This document shows, one piece after another, positions 8,529-16,248 of a stretch of DNA of 27,357 nt (within the stretch, counting starts at the first letter, position 1; each line of letters begins with the position of its first letter). This DNA comes from CAYYYG01 sp964476135 (GTDB lineage Bacteria; Patescibacteriota; Microgenomatia; UBA1406; GWC2-37-13). The translations under genes and the position numbers were made by a program. The notes beneath the pieces are model-generated. The model saw only the letters and a program-made list of their open reading frames with translations. It was not told the origin of the DNA and searched no databases. The DNA lies in the NCBI GenBank assembly GCA_964476135.1, contig CAYYYG010000013.1:1-27357 (forward strand), in the 5' to 3' direction.

Positions 8529-9047
8529 ATGAAAATTGTTTTTATTGCTCCAAACGGCGGAAAGATCAAACCGGAATACAAAAAAATTATCGATCTGTGC
8601 AAAAAAAATGATCACCAGGTCGAAGAATATTATAAGATATTGACAGGAAAAGAATTACGCGTGAGAACGCCATTAATTGCAGAAACAATAAAAAAAGCCG
8701 AATCGGTTATTTGCGAAGTATCAAATATCACTGCTGAAACTAGTCGTTTCATAAGTTTGGCGCTTCAATTTCATATTCCTACTTTATTCCTTTACAAAAA
8801 AGAAAATAATGAGATGCAGGCCTTTGAGACAAGCCGATTTTTGACTTTTAAACAATATTCAGACCAAACCTTAGATAAGAAATTAGCGGAGTTTTTTAAA
8901 CAGATAGAAAAACAGCGCTTGCTTTATAGGTTTAACTTGATGTTGAGCCATGAACTCGGTCAGTACGTTTTGGATAAGTCAAAAGCAAAAAGAATCAGCA
9001 AGGCAGACTATATAAGACAGCTGATAATAAATGATATGAGTGAGTAA
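8529..9047 (+). CDS. Nucleoside 2-deoxyribosyltransferase-like domain fused to a ribbon-helix-helix domain
   Basis: A 172-residue protein. Residues 1-~125 resemble the deoxyribosyltransferase/Rossmann-like fold: MKIVFIAPNGG, a central KKAESVICEVSNITAET strand-loop and SRFISLALQFHIPTLFLY. The family's catalytic Glu, usually in an S-x-E-I-G-x-A segment, is not obvious (SRFISLAL here), so this may be a ligand-binding rather than catalytic version. Residues ~133-170 match a ribbon-helix-helix DNA-binding module: RFNLMLSHELGQYVLDKS then RISKADYIRQLI. A ligand-sensing transcription factor is one inference. TATTAT at 8518-8523 is 5 nt before the ATG. The atypical receiver gene follows after 9 nt. 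Confidence 0.6.
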   Translation: MKIVFIAPNGGKIKPEYKKIIDLCKKNDHQVEEYYKILTGKELRVRTPLIAETIKKAESVICEVSNITAETSRFISLALQFHIPTLFLYKKENNEMQAFETSRFLTFKQYSDQTLDKKLAEFFKQIEKQRLLYRFNLMLSHELGQYVLDKSKAKRISKADYIRQLIINDMSE

Positions 9048-9056
9048 TATCTAATA

Positions 9057-9587
9057 ATGGCCAATAAGGAGCGACTAGCTCAAGGTAGCAATCACATAGA
9101 TTCTGAGTATTTTGACGATCCACACCGACCATACCAGCAGATTGACGGCAGATGGCTTATAGATCAGCGATATATGGATTTTAGTCCCACGTTCACTGCC
9201 GACTATGGACTCGCGCCACAGGTAAAAGTCGTTGATGATAATTTATACGCTATGTATAACACCATGGCGCAGGTATTGAAGGCGGGTTTTCGTACCCGAG
9301 GCTATCATCCGAGTCAGAGGTTTAATTGGGATAAGTATGCAATGGAGCAATTCGCAAACGAGGTATCGAAGTTCACGGCAGGTGCTATTTTGGATATGTC
9401 ACTTGGCATAGGCTTGAACGGGATTATGTTTGCCGAAAAAGTGTCGATGAGTACTCCTACTATAATTTTGACTGGCGCCATGAACTCTGATGAATTAAAA
9501 GAGCTGAATGTTGCATATTTTCAGCGTGGAGGTGCCTCAGAAAATTTAATCAAATTGCTTTACGACACGACTTACCATCACCCATAA
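9057..9587 (+). CDS. Atypical CheY-like receiver protein
   Basis: A 176-residue protein. Residues ~55-172 read as a divergent receiver domain: VKVVDDN gives the acidic pair D60-D61, AILDMSL gives candidate phospho-acceptor D113, TIILTG gives T139, and the usually invariant Lys is probably replaced by R157 (YFQRGG). The middle is diverged, and an extra 50-residue N-terminal segment (rich in Asp, Tyr and Pro) has no recognisable domain. No output domain is present. The missing Lys suggests altered phosphorylation or a docking role. A weak -10-like TAATAT (9045-9050) lies 6 nt before the ATG, and the gene is probably also co-transcribed with the RHH fusion. Confidence 0.55.
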   Translation: MANKERLAQGSNHIDSEYFDDPHRPYQQIDGRWLIDQRYMDFSPTFTADYGLAPQVKVVDDNLYAMYNTMAQVLKAGFRTRGYHPSQRFNWDKYAMEQFANEVSKFTAGAILDMSLGIGLNGIMFAEKVSMSTPTIILTGAMNSDELKELNVAYFQRGGASENLIKLLYDTTYHHP

Positions 9588-9641
9588 AATCAGATTTCTC
9601 CAATCATGTTTTTTTACTAAAAAAATGATATATTAGTATAT

Positions 9642-10049
9642 ATGGGAAATAAATCCTCAAAATTTGGACTAGGTGTTATTGTAGGCGTCATTATCGGAGG
9701 CATCACTGGTTTACTTTTGTCCCCAAGTACCGGAAAAGATAATCGTGAGTATGCGATAAAATATCTTGCCAAGCTGAAGCGCAAGCTTGATGATTCGGAT
9801 ACCCACGATAAGATTAAGGAAATATTTGGCCAGGTAACAGATGAGGGCGAAAAAATATTCGATAGTGCAAAAAAAGAAATTACAAACCAGATTGCCATTA
9901 TGAAGGAAAAATATGGCGACCCTCAAGATCCGGTTACCTATGTTTCGATAGTCGAGGAAGGATTAAAAATAGTTGAAAAAAAGCTGTCTGTCACTTCCGA
10001 TCAGATAGCTAAACTTAAGAAATATTTTTCGGAAGAAGAAAAAGCGTAA
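9642..10049 (+). CDS. YtxH-domain protein
   Basis: A 135-residue protein with an N-terminal Gly-rich transmembrane helix (residues 8-27) followed by SPSTGKDNRE, the classical YtxH junction, and a long charged helical or coiled-coil tail. YtxH proteins are small membrane-anchored proteins, often linked to stress in Firmicutes, with no defined biochemical role. TATATT at 9629-9634 ends 7 nt before the ATG. The next small membrane-protein gene begins 2 nt after its stop and has no promoter of its own, so the two form an operon. Confidence 0.78.
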   Translation: MGNKSSKFGLGVIVGVIIGGITGLLLSPSTGKDNREYAIKYLAKLKRKLDDSDTHDKIKEIFGQVTDEGEKIFDSAKKEITNQIAIMKEKYGDPQDPVTYVSIVEEGLKIVEKKLSVTSDQIAKLKKYFSEEEKA

Positions 10050-10051
10050 CT

Positions 10052-10288
10052 ATGGACTTACAATCAATATTTTATATTCTCGCGATATCTATAATGTCTC
10101 TCATGTTGGGGTTGTTGCTCGCTGTCATTCTTTTTATTCTGAAGCTGAAAAATATGATAGATTCCTTCAAAAAAAATCCGGTTGGAAAAACCGTATCATT
10201 TGCTGCTAATAGAGGGGAAATCGTCTCGCTTATTGCAATGTTCGTATCTTCTTTTATAGCCTCCAGATTTTCAAAGAAGCGTGAGTGA
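10052..10288 (+). CDS. Small membrane protein, operon partner of YtxH
   Basis: A 78-residue protein with one strong transmembrane helix (~5-32), a short basic linker with KNPVGKTVSFAANRGE, a second moderately hydrophobic segment (~53-68) and a basic tail (RFSKKRE). It starts 2 nt after the YtxH-type gene without a visible -10 box or Shine-Dalgarno site, suggesting translational coupling. I do not recognise a named family; layout recalls small DUF948-type proteins. A joint envelope role with the YtxH protein is inference from the pairing. Confidence 0.65.
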   Translation: MDLQSIFYILAISIMSLMLGLLLAVILFILKLKNMIDSFKKNPVGKTVSFAANRGEIVSLIAMFVSSFIASRFSKKRE

Positions 10289-10340
10289 GTTTATAAATGC
10301 GCTTGCTTTTAATTTTTGACAGTAGTAACTTGATATTATA

Positions 10341-10721
10341 GTGGCTAAGAAAATATTAATCATAGAAGATGATTCTGTAATTTCGGGCATGTACGAAAAG
10401 CTGCTATCGAATCATGGCTATGAAGTTATAAAAGCTGCGGACGGAGAAACCGGACTGAATACAGCACTGCGCGAAAGGCCGGATCTTACCCTTCTTGATC
10501 TAAAAATGCCAAAAATGGACGGAATGACCGTGCTTAACAATATTCGTAAGGATGGTTGGGGGAGGAGTGCAAAAGTTATTATCCTTACTAATTTTGAGCT
10601 CAACGATGGGTTGTTATCTGGCGTGGTTCAAAATCAGCCTTCTTATTACTTAATAAAATCGAATACAAAACCGCCCGAGGTTTTGGCGTATATTAATGAG
10701 GTTATTGGGTCGGCTGCTTGA
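10341..10721 (+). CDS. Stand-alone response regulator receiver protein
   Basis: A 126-residue single receiver domain with all key residues: E9-D10-D11 (metal site), D53 (phospho-acceptor, in LLDLKMPKMDG), T83 and K106. There is no output domain, as in CheY or Spo0F-type relays; the histidine kinase partner is not in the window. The start is a GTG at 10341 reading VAKKILIIEDD, chosen because it aligns with the usual receiver N-terminus. No clear -10 box sits at the leaderless distance: TATTAT (10334-10339) is only 1 nt away and TTGACA at 10316 is badly spaced for it. The 3' end overlaps the convergent ATPase gene by 20 bp. Confidence 0.88.
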   Translation: MAKKILIIEDDSVISGMYEKLLSNHGYEVIKAADGETGLNTALRERPDLTLLDLKMPKMDGMTVLNNIRKDGWGRSAKVIILTNFELNDGLLSGVVQNQPSYYLIKSNTKPPEVLAYINEVIGSAA

Positions 10722-13098
10722 TAGGCTCCGGGGTTTTTTGTACCGTCTGAGGTTTTTGCGGATTCGGCTGTTGAAAGTTTTTTGGTTTTTGCTGTGGCGG
10801 TCTGGCTTGAGCGAATTTTGGTCGCGGCGGCCGTTGTGCATGTGGGGGTTGCGGTCGAGATTCTGGACTTTTATTTTCCAGAGGCGGATTATTTTCTTCC
10901 TCTGGCTGTGGAGTTGGTTCTTTGACTTTCCTGCCGTATTTTTCTTTCGAAAGCCGGAGGATTTTTTCTCGATTTTCGTTCCGGATTGAGGGCAGCGGGA
11001 GCGTGCGTGCCGGGAAGGGGAATGTGGTCATATTATCGATTGAAAGTTTGACTACTGTTTCGAACTTTCCTAGAGCTACCAGATCGTTCTCTGTATATAA
11101 TCCTCCAAACTCTTTCGTAAGTAGAGACGCATCACGTGCTCCTACCACGAAAGTTATGAGTGTACCAATGTTTCCGAATATGGCACGCTGAATTTCTTCT
11201 TCGAGCTGGTCGATATACTGATTCGCCAGAGTGAGTGAAAGTTTATATTTACGCGCCTCCGATAAGATTTTCAGAAATGAAGAGGTGGCGAAATTCTGAA
11301 ACTCATCGACATACATGAAAAATGGAACGCGTTCACTTTCTTTTTTATAAGCGCGACTCATCGCGGTAAGCTGGATCTGAGTTATGATCATGGCTCCAAG
11401 TAGAGCCGCGTTATCTTCGCCAAGTTTTCCCTGCGATAGATTAAGAAGCAGAATTTTTTTATTATCCATTATATCTTCAAGATTTATGGTCGAAGTGGCT
11501 CGGCCGATGATCGGACGGATCAGCGGGGAGGTGACAAATTGGCCGACTTTGTTTTGGATCGGGGAGATTGCTTCCACTCTCTGCCGGATAGGCATGACTT
11601 CATACTCTTTTTCCCAAAAAGCCTTAATTACAGGATCGGCAATTTTTTCTACAATCCGGGCGCGGTATTTATCTTGTGCAAGAAGCGGTAAAACATCGGC
11701 TAAAGTCGCATCAGGAACTTCGATAAGCGTTAATATAACATTTCTTAATATGTACTCAAGCCTTGGACCCCAGCTGCTTGCGTACAGCTTGCTGAAAATC
11801 GAAACGATACCAGAGGCAATAAGATGTTTATGCTCATTATGATGTGTTGATAAGATATTTAGAGAAAATGGTCTTTCGGTATCAAAAGGCTCGAGGTAGA
11901 TAACGTCGTTTATGCGGCGTTTGGGAATATAGTTTACAACAGTTTCACATAAGTCACCGTGAGGGTCTACGATTGCGATTCCGCGGTCCTTCCGGATGTC
12001 GTCAATGGCCATGTTTGCGATTAGAGTGGATTTACCGGCACCGGTTTTACCCATGACGTAGATATGTTTGGTACGATCTACGGATTTTATACCGAATATA
12101 GTTTCCTTGTTTTTATATTCTGCCTTTCCGAAGAAATTAATATCTTTTTTTTCTTCGTCTGTCATTGCATCATGTATAACTGGCAGATGCTCTGGCGGCT
12201 CTCCTTTGAGAGTTTTTCCCCAGGAAATATTTTTTATTTGGGCAACGGGCGTACTTGCCGGATGCCATAATGTTGCAAGTTCTTGAGCGTTTAATATCTG
12301 ATTTCGCCGTTCAAAAAATGTCATTCTTCTTTCTTTTATCCGCTGCAGTAATTTATCGGCCCTGAATAAAGGTTTTTTGAATACGAATTGATTTCCTTCG
12401 CCAGCTGAGAGTCCGCCGTAAGTTCCGGCCAGATTATGCATGAGAGGCATAAGGTTTCTCGCTTTATCGCTGCTTGAAACAACAAGCCTTACCGCTGCTT
12501 TTCCTCCGTTATATCCGGCTTTTTGCGCAATCAGCGATTTATTCGCATCCGGATTGGCTACCATCGTGGATTTGCCTGTTAAGGCATCTGTTTTTTCCAT
12601 TTTTCCGGATCCAAGGGCGCGGCTTTGCCAGTTAAAATGGGCCGGAGTTACGATAAGTTGTATCGCGACTCTTGTAAGTGAATCTTGTTTTGAAAGGAAG
12701 CCAAGGAGGGAAATGAGAGGATCGGTTGCCTTAAAATCAGCGAAAGTTTTTATCGGTAAATAAAAATAGGAATTAAGAACCATTTCTCCGACTGTTATGT
12801 TTGGATATTTAAAGACGATATCCATCGGGTCGGTTGTGCGCTGTGTTTTTGAGAGCGGATAAGACGATGTTATAAGGCTTTTAACGAAAGCTTCGGTTTC
12901 AAGCGGTACTGTTGCGTAATAGAAAATAGTCTGGTTTATGAAATACATTTCGAACGCATATGTATTCACCTTTTTATAGAGTCTTTTCCATAGTGATACA
13001 TGTGAGGGGAAAAGTGACGTAAATATCTGTGTCGCCGCCTCAGGGGTCGTTTCGTCGTCTTTAGGATTACGGATCTGGAGATGGGAAAACTGTCTCAT
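10702..13098 (-). CDS. TraG/VirD4-type (TrwB-like) DNA-translocase ATPase
   Basis: A 798-residue ATPase of the conjugative coupling-protein/HerA-FtsK group. Walker A GKTGAGKST is at 350-358, Walker B FFMYVDEF ends at E599-F600, and the segment after Walker A (VDPHGDLCETV) and LNLSQGKLG fit type IV secretion coupling-type ATPases. Residues 1-~340 form an unrecognised N-terminal region; the last ~85 residues are a Pro/Gln/Lys-rich disordered tail. No transmembrane helix is seen, unlike VirD4 proper. The start is 13098 because TATAAT (complement 13106-13111) ends 7 nt before it; the longer in-frame start at 13134 is upstream of the promoter. No relaxase or other secretion genes are near, so its role could be DNA uptake, transfer or a housekeeping task. 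Confidence 0.82.
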   Translation of the reverse strand: MRQFSHLQIRNPKDDETTPEAATQIFTSLFPSHVSLWKRLYKKVNTYAFEMYFINQTIFYYATVPLETEAFVKSLITSSYPLSKTQRTTDPMDIVFKYPNITVGEMVLNSYFYLPIKTFADFKATDPLISLLGFLSKQDSLTRVAIQLIVTPAHFNWQSRALGSGKMEKTDALTGKSTMVANPDANKSLIAQKAGYNGGKAAVRLVVSSSDKARNLMPLMHNLAGTYGGLSAGEGNQFVFKKPLFRADKLLQRIKERRMTFFERRNQILNAQELATLWHPASTPVAQIKNISWGKTLKGEPPEHLPVIHDAMTDEEKKDINFFGKAEYKNKETIFGIKSVDRTKHIYVMGKTGAGKSTLIANMAIDDIRKDRGIAIVDPHGDLCETVVNYIPKRRINDVIYLEPFDTERPFSLNILSTHHNEHKHLIASGIVSIFSKLYASSWGPRLEYILRNVILTLIEVPDATLADVLPLLAQDKYRARIVEKIADPVIKAFWEKEYEVMPIRQRVEAISPIQNKVGQFVTSPLIRPIIGRATSTINLEDIMDNKKILLLNLSQGKLGEDNAALLGAMIITQIQLTAMSRAYKKESERVPFFMYVDEFQNFATSSFLKILSEARKYKLSLTLANQYIDQLEEEIQRAIFGNIGTLITFVVGARDASLLTKEFGGLYTENDLVALGKFETVVKLSIDNMTTFPFPARTLPLPSIRNENREKILRLSKEKYGRKVKEPTPQPEEENNPPLENKSPESRPQPPHAQRPPRPKFAQARPPQQKPKNFQQPNPQKPQTVQKTPEPIKQPTQ

Positions 13099-13105
13099 AT
13101 GTAAA

Positions 13106-13111
13106 ATTATA
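13106..13111 (-). promoter_or_regulatory. Extended -10 (TGCTATAAT) fixing the ATPase start at 13098
   Basis: Read on the minus strand, TGCTATAAT is followed by 7 nt and ATG. An ATG 36 nt further upstream (13134) is in frame but lies before the promoter. Confidence 0.65.
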
Positions 13112-13134
13112 GCAGAAAAGACAGTTTGATACAT

Positions 13135-13244
13135 TTAATTATTATAATATTAATTAATACCCTATATTATTTCATATATATCTAATTTAAGTAAATAGTC
13201 GTTGCTACGAAAAGATATGCGATTTTATCCACAGATTATCCACA
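13135..13244. other. Divergent gap with AT-rich tract and two perfect DnaA boxes
   Basis: TTATCCACA occurs at 13225-13233 and again at 13236-13244, same orientation, 11 bp apart (one helical turn). Positions 13135-13200 beside them are extremely AT-rich, as in a DNA unwinding element. This is a candidate DnaA-binding locus and possibly part of a replication origin. No dnaA or dnaN gene is visible and only two boxes are perfect, so an origin is not established; a DnaA-titrating or regulatory site is an alternative. Confidence 0.5.
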
Positions 13245-13287
13245 ATATCCCATTTCAAAACTTTATAAGAATATTAATTGACTAATG

Positions 13288-13293
13288 TATAAT
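13288..13293 (+). promoter_or_regulatory. -10 box TATAAT fixing the start at 13300
   Basis: The sequence reads ATG-TATAAT-AATAAG-ATG. The first ATG (13285) adjoins the promoter box; the second (13300) is 6 nt past it and is the expected leaderless start. Confidence 0.65.
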
Positions 13294-13299
13294 AATAAG

Positions 13300-13830
13300 A
13301 TGATCAAGTTAAATGCTAAAGAGTTAAGATTGGCGCAAGAGGAAGTTGCATCAGATGCAATCGCCTCCGTTGAACGACGTCCGATTTATTTTATTCTGGA
13401 AAATATATACGATACTTATAACATCGGTGGATTATTCAGGCTTGCTGATGCGCTGGCGGTAAAAAAAATATTTTTGTGCGGACAGACCGAAATACCGCCG
13501 AATCCAAAAATAAAAAAAGCATCGATCGGGACATACAAAGTGGTTCCTTGGGAATACAAAGAGCGGTCAATCGATGCTATCGATGAGCTGAAGGGTGTGG
13601 AAATTATAGCAGTAGAGCAAAATGAGAAGTCTGTCAACTACACACAAATAGAATATAAAGAGCCGCTCGCTTTTATTGTCGGTAATGAAACTTACGGAGT
13701 GCTGCCGGAGACTTTGGCGCGGGCCGATAAAATAGTCGAAATTCCAATGTGGGGGATAAATAAATCACTTAACGTCATCGTATCAGCCGCAATCGTTTCT
13801 TATCATGCTACTTGCATAAAATCTCCCTGA
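13300..13830 (+). CDS. SpoU/TrmH-family RNA 2'-O-methyltransferase
   Basis: A 176-residue SAM-dependent enzyme with the knotted SPOUT fold that methylates ribose in tRNA or rRNA. The three family motifs are present: motif 1 around N41 (YNIGGLFRLADA), motif 2 IVGNETYGV and motif 3 IPMWGINKSLNVIVSAAI, where the Asn/Leu-rich loop binds SAM. There is no N-terminal substrate-recognition extension, so the target RNA cannot be assigned; TrmH-like tRNA Gm18 is one option. The start is taken at 13300 from the -10 position. Its end overlaps by 23 bp the convergent minus-strand gene. Confidence 0.87.
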   Translation: MIKLNAKELRLAQEEVASDAIASVERRPIYFILENIYDTYNIGGLFRLADALAVKKIFLCGQTEIPPNPKIKKASIGTYKVVPWEYKERSIDAIDELKGVEIIAVEQNEKSVNYTQIEYKEPLAFIVGNETYGVLPETLARADKIVEIPMWGINKSLNVIVSAAIVSYHATCIKSP

Positions 13831-14155
13831 TTTTTTCCTGCTGTTTTTCTGGAAGCTTTTCAATCTGATTAAGTACAGTTCCTGTAGTTTTTTCGATCAC
13901 GTAGTCTTCAACTTTTTCCGCCGATTGGGAGGCTATATCTGAAACATACTCCGTAGCTTTGCCAAGAACAACCCCTCCGACTTTGTTTACGGATTCTTTA
14001 ATAGGATCCCCGTCGCTGTTATTTTTTGCAACAGGATAAGATTTATCGAGAATCTTACTGTCCACTTTCGCAATTTGCGGATCGTACTTCAGAGCCCGAT
14101 AACCGATGACTCCCGCAATTGCGATCCCAATTAGCACGGCCGGTTTGATCGACAT
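13808..14155 (-). CDS. Small membrane-anchored hypothetical protein
   Basis: A 115-residue protein with a short N-terminal hydrophobic helix (residues 4-19, PAVLIGIAIAGVIGY) and a charged, mostly helical exported or cytoplasmic tail ending LPEKQQEKIREILCK. I do not recognise a family; size and layout resemble other single-pass small proteins common in these genomes. TATACT (complement 14163-14168) ends 7 nt before the ATG. The gene lies divergently just upstream of tRNA-Thr and overlaps the end of the SpoU gene. Confidence 0.6.
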   Translation of the reverse strand: MSIKPAVLIGIAIAGVIGYRALKYDPQIAKVDSKILDKSYPVAKNNSDGDPIKESVNKVGGVVLGKATEYVSDIASQSAEKVEDYVIEKTTGTVLNQIEKLPEKQQEKIREILCK

Positions 14156-14204
14156 ACTATATAGTATAGTGTAAAATATATTGCTATCACAGTTGTCATC
14201 TTAA

Positions 14205-14279
14205 GCCCAAGTAGTTTAGTGGTAAAATAAACCCTTGGTAAGGGTTAGACCACGGGTTCGATTCCCGTCTTGGGCTCCA
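14205..14279 (+). tRNA. tRNA-Thr(GGT) with encoded CCA
   Basis: A complete cloverleaf. Acceptor stem GCCCAAG (14205-14211) pairs with CTTGGGC (14269-14275), followed by T and CCA (14277-14279). The anticodon stem AACCC/GGGTT encloses loop TTGGTAA with anticodon GGT at 14237-14239. The T-arm contains GGTTCGATTCC. It sits in a 205-bp gap between divergent genes. The tRNA-Leu in this window does not encode CCA, so CCA is encoded for some tRNAs only. Confidence 0.92.
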
Positions 14280-14360
14280 CTTTAATGAGGCATCGTAAGT
14301 TTAAGTGCTCGTCTCCTTTTAATAAGGCGCCGCAGAATACTTTTATATTGATATTCAGTT

Positions 14361-16148
14361 ATGGAAAGCAAAAAAAATACCGCGATCAATGATGGAATTC
14401 CACGATCGACTATTGAGCTCGTAAAGATAATGGTTGTGCCGTATAAGGGCAAAGCAATCTTATTTTTTATATTGACTTTTTTGGGTATACTCACCTGGAC
14501 TGCCTCACCTCTTATGATTTCGTATGCGATAGATCACCTAAGTCGGACCCACAGAGTTGATTCGTATATATGGTGGTTGGTGGCGATTTATGCTTTATTA
14601 AGAACGATAGACGAGGTTTGTTGGCGATTTGCCGAGTATTTGATGCGCTCATTCAAACCGCAAATGATAGAAAGCATACGTCTAATGCTTTTTGCCGCAA
14701 TCCATAAAAAACCATATTCATTTTTTGTCAGCTCAAGTAGCGGCAGAATCGGTCACTGGATAAATCAAACAGTAGTAACTGCCAACGAACTTGTTGATAC
14801 GACAATCTGGACAGTATGGGGGCGTTTTGTAGGGCTTGTAATATCTGCTTTCTTTTTGTTGACGATTCACTGGTCACTATCAGTATTATTTTCAGTGTGG
14901 CTCGTGGCGCTTTTCAGCTATAACATAAAAAGAGGTAAAAAATTTGGTGAATTGGTTGCGTTACAAAGCGATGAGACGAGTAAAGCCGCGAGCCTGGTTG
15001 TTGACTCGGTAAGTAATCATGTAAGTGTACGTGTTTTTGGTGCTAATTATAATGAAGTGGAGCTGCTGGCCAATCAGCAGAAAAAAATCATCAAGCGCTG
15101 GCGTGATTCTTGGTGGCAAAATTGGGTAACTAATACTGTTAAGGGTCAGAGTGCTTCAGTTGCAAGTGTAGTTGCTCTGGTACTTGTAATAGTACTATAT
15201 GGGCAGGGGACAATTCCAATCGGCGGATTAGTACTTTTTATAGCTTATTTTGGCGATGCCAGCAGTACCTTGTGGCAACTGGCATGGGCTCTTGATAATT
15301 ATTACCGTAATTTCGGCACGATTCAAAATGCTCTAAATGGTTTGCAAGGGGAAGAAGAAAGGCTTGTCGCCGGTGCGGGCCCGCGGCAAATTAATGGTGA
15401 ATCTATATCACTTAAGCTTAAAGATCTGAGTTTCTTTTATCCAGAACAGCAACATGTCCCGGTTATTGATAGATTGAACCTAACGATCAATTCGGGAGAA
15501 AAGATAGGAATAGTGGGGCACAGCGGAGCTGGTAAATCAACTTTGGTAGGATTACTCCTTGGCTTTTATGAGCCGACTTCGGGCACAATTCTTATAAATG
15601 GAGAAAGTACTATAGATCACGGGCCTGCATTTATCAGAAGTTATAGTTCTTTTGTACCTCAGGACACGAGTCTTTTTAACCGCACAATACGAGAAAACAT
15701 ATTGTACGCCAGACCTGATGCTGATGATGACGCAATCCGTGAAGCTCTTGAGCAAGCTCAGGCGCGTGAATTTGTAGATAAATTGCCGGAAAAACTCAAT
15801 ACGATGATTGGAGAGCGGGGAGTAAAGTTATCTGGTGGACAGAGGCAGCGGATTGCTATAGCTCGAGCTGTTCTACAAAACAAGCCTCTTCTCATACTCG
15901 ATGAGGCAACAAGTGCTCTTGATAGTGTAAGCGAACAGGCGATACAGAAAGCTCTTTATTTGCTTATGAAGAAACGCACTTCCATAGTAATCGCGCACCG
16001 TCTGTCGACCCTTAAACATCTGGATAAAATTATAGTGCTTGAGGATGGCAAGATTGTGGAAGAGGGGCCTCATGAAAAACTACTTAAACTAAACGGGATC
16101 TATGCAGATCTGTGGAGAAGGCAAAAAGACGGCTTCGTAACTGAGTAA
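14361..16148 (+). CDS. ABC exporter, fused membrane and ATPase domains
   Basis: A 595-residue half-transporter. Residues ~25-320 form the six-helix exporter membrane domain; residues ~350-590 form the ATPase with Walker A GHSGAGKST (386-394), Q-loop PQDTSLF, signature LSGGQ (490-494), Walker B LLILD with E515 and switch His in IAHRLS. Such proteins work as homodimers or heterodimers that export lipids, drugs or peptides; the substrate cannot be inferred. No second half-transporter is adjacent, so a homodimer is likely. A weak -10-like GATATT (14350-14355) is 5 nt before the ATG. A hairpin with a U-rich tail follows the stop. Confidence 0.92.
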   Translation: MESKKNTAINDGIPRSTIELVKIMVVPYKGKAILFFILTFLGILTWTASPLMISYAIDHLSRTHRVDSYIWWLVAIYALLRTIDEVCWRFAEYLMRSFKPQMIESIRLMLFAAIHKKPYSFFVSSSSGRIGHWINQTVVTANELVDTTIWTVWGRFVGLVISAFFLLTIHWSLSVLFSVWLVALFSYNIKRGKKFGELVALQSDETSKAASLVVDSVSNHVSVRVFGANYNEVELLANQQKKIIKRWRDSWWQNWVTNTVKGQSASVASVVALVLVIVLYGQGTIPIGGLVLFIAYFGDASSTLWQLAWALDNYYRNFGTIQNALNGLQGEEERLVAGAGPRQINGESISLKLKDLSFFYPEQQHVPVIDRLNLTINSGEKIGIVGHSGAGKSTLVGLLLGFYEPTSGTILINGESTIDHGPAFIRSYSSFVPQDTSLFNRTIRENILYARPDADDDAIREALEQAQAREFVDKLPEKLNTMIGERGVKLSGGQRQRIAIARAVLQNKPLLILDEATSALDSVSEQAIQKALYLLMKKRTSIVIAHRLSTLKHLDKIIVLEDGKIVEEGPHEKLLKLNGIYADLWRRQKDGFVTE

Positions 16149-16178
16149 GGCTCAGTATCTATTTTAATATTTTTTTTA
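16140..16178 (+). terminator. Probable intrinsic terminator of the ABC exporter gene
   Basis: ACTGAG (16140-16145), loop TAAGG, CTCAGT (16151-16156) form a 6-bp hairpin overlapping the stop codon, followed by an AT-rich tract ending in eight or more T. The stem is short, so efficiency is uncertain. Confidence 0.4.
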
Positions 16179-16197
16179 TTCAGTCGAGTTTATATAC

Positions 16198-16240
16198 TTG
16201 ACATTTAGCAGAACATTTGCTAAATTGCTAATAGGTAGCA
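16198..16240 (+). promoter_or_regulatory. hsp20 promoter with internal palindromic operator
   Basis: TTGACA (16198-16203), 17-bp spacer, TAAATT (16221-16226). A perfect inverted repeat ATTTAGCA-N7-TGCTAAAT (16203-16225) fills the spacer; a second, TGCTA-N5-TAGCA (16226-16240), follows at the expected transcription start. The half-sites TTAGCA/TGCTAA recall the outer ends of CIRCE (the HrcA operator), but the arm spacing is 7, not CIRCE's, so this is a different or shortened operator. Confidence 0.6.
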
Positions 16241-16248
16241 GTTATAAG

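Noticed and set aside
10316..10339. TTGACA with TATTAT as promoter of the response regulator gene
   Set aside because: The spacer is only 12 bp and the -10-like box is 1 nt before the GTG, so the pair does not form a workable promoter for that start.
10696..10989. 97-codon plus-strand frame with Arg/Leu/Phe-rich translation
   Set aside because: It is the reverse reading of the Pro/Gln/Lys-rich tail of the ATPase; low complexity explains the open frame.
16203..16225. Canonical CIRCE (HrcA) operator upstream of hsp20
   Set aside because: The outer hexamers TTAGCA and TGCTAA match CIRCE ends, but the spacing between them is 7 bp instead of 15 and the CTC/GAG inner parts are absent.
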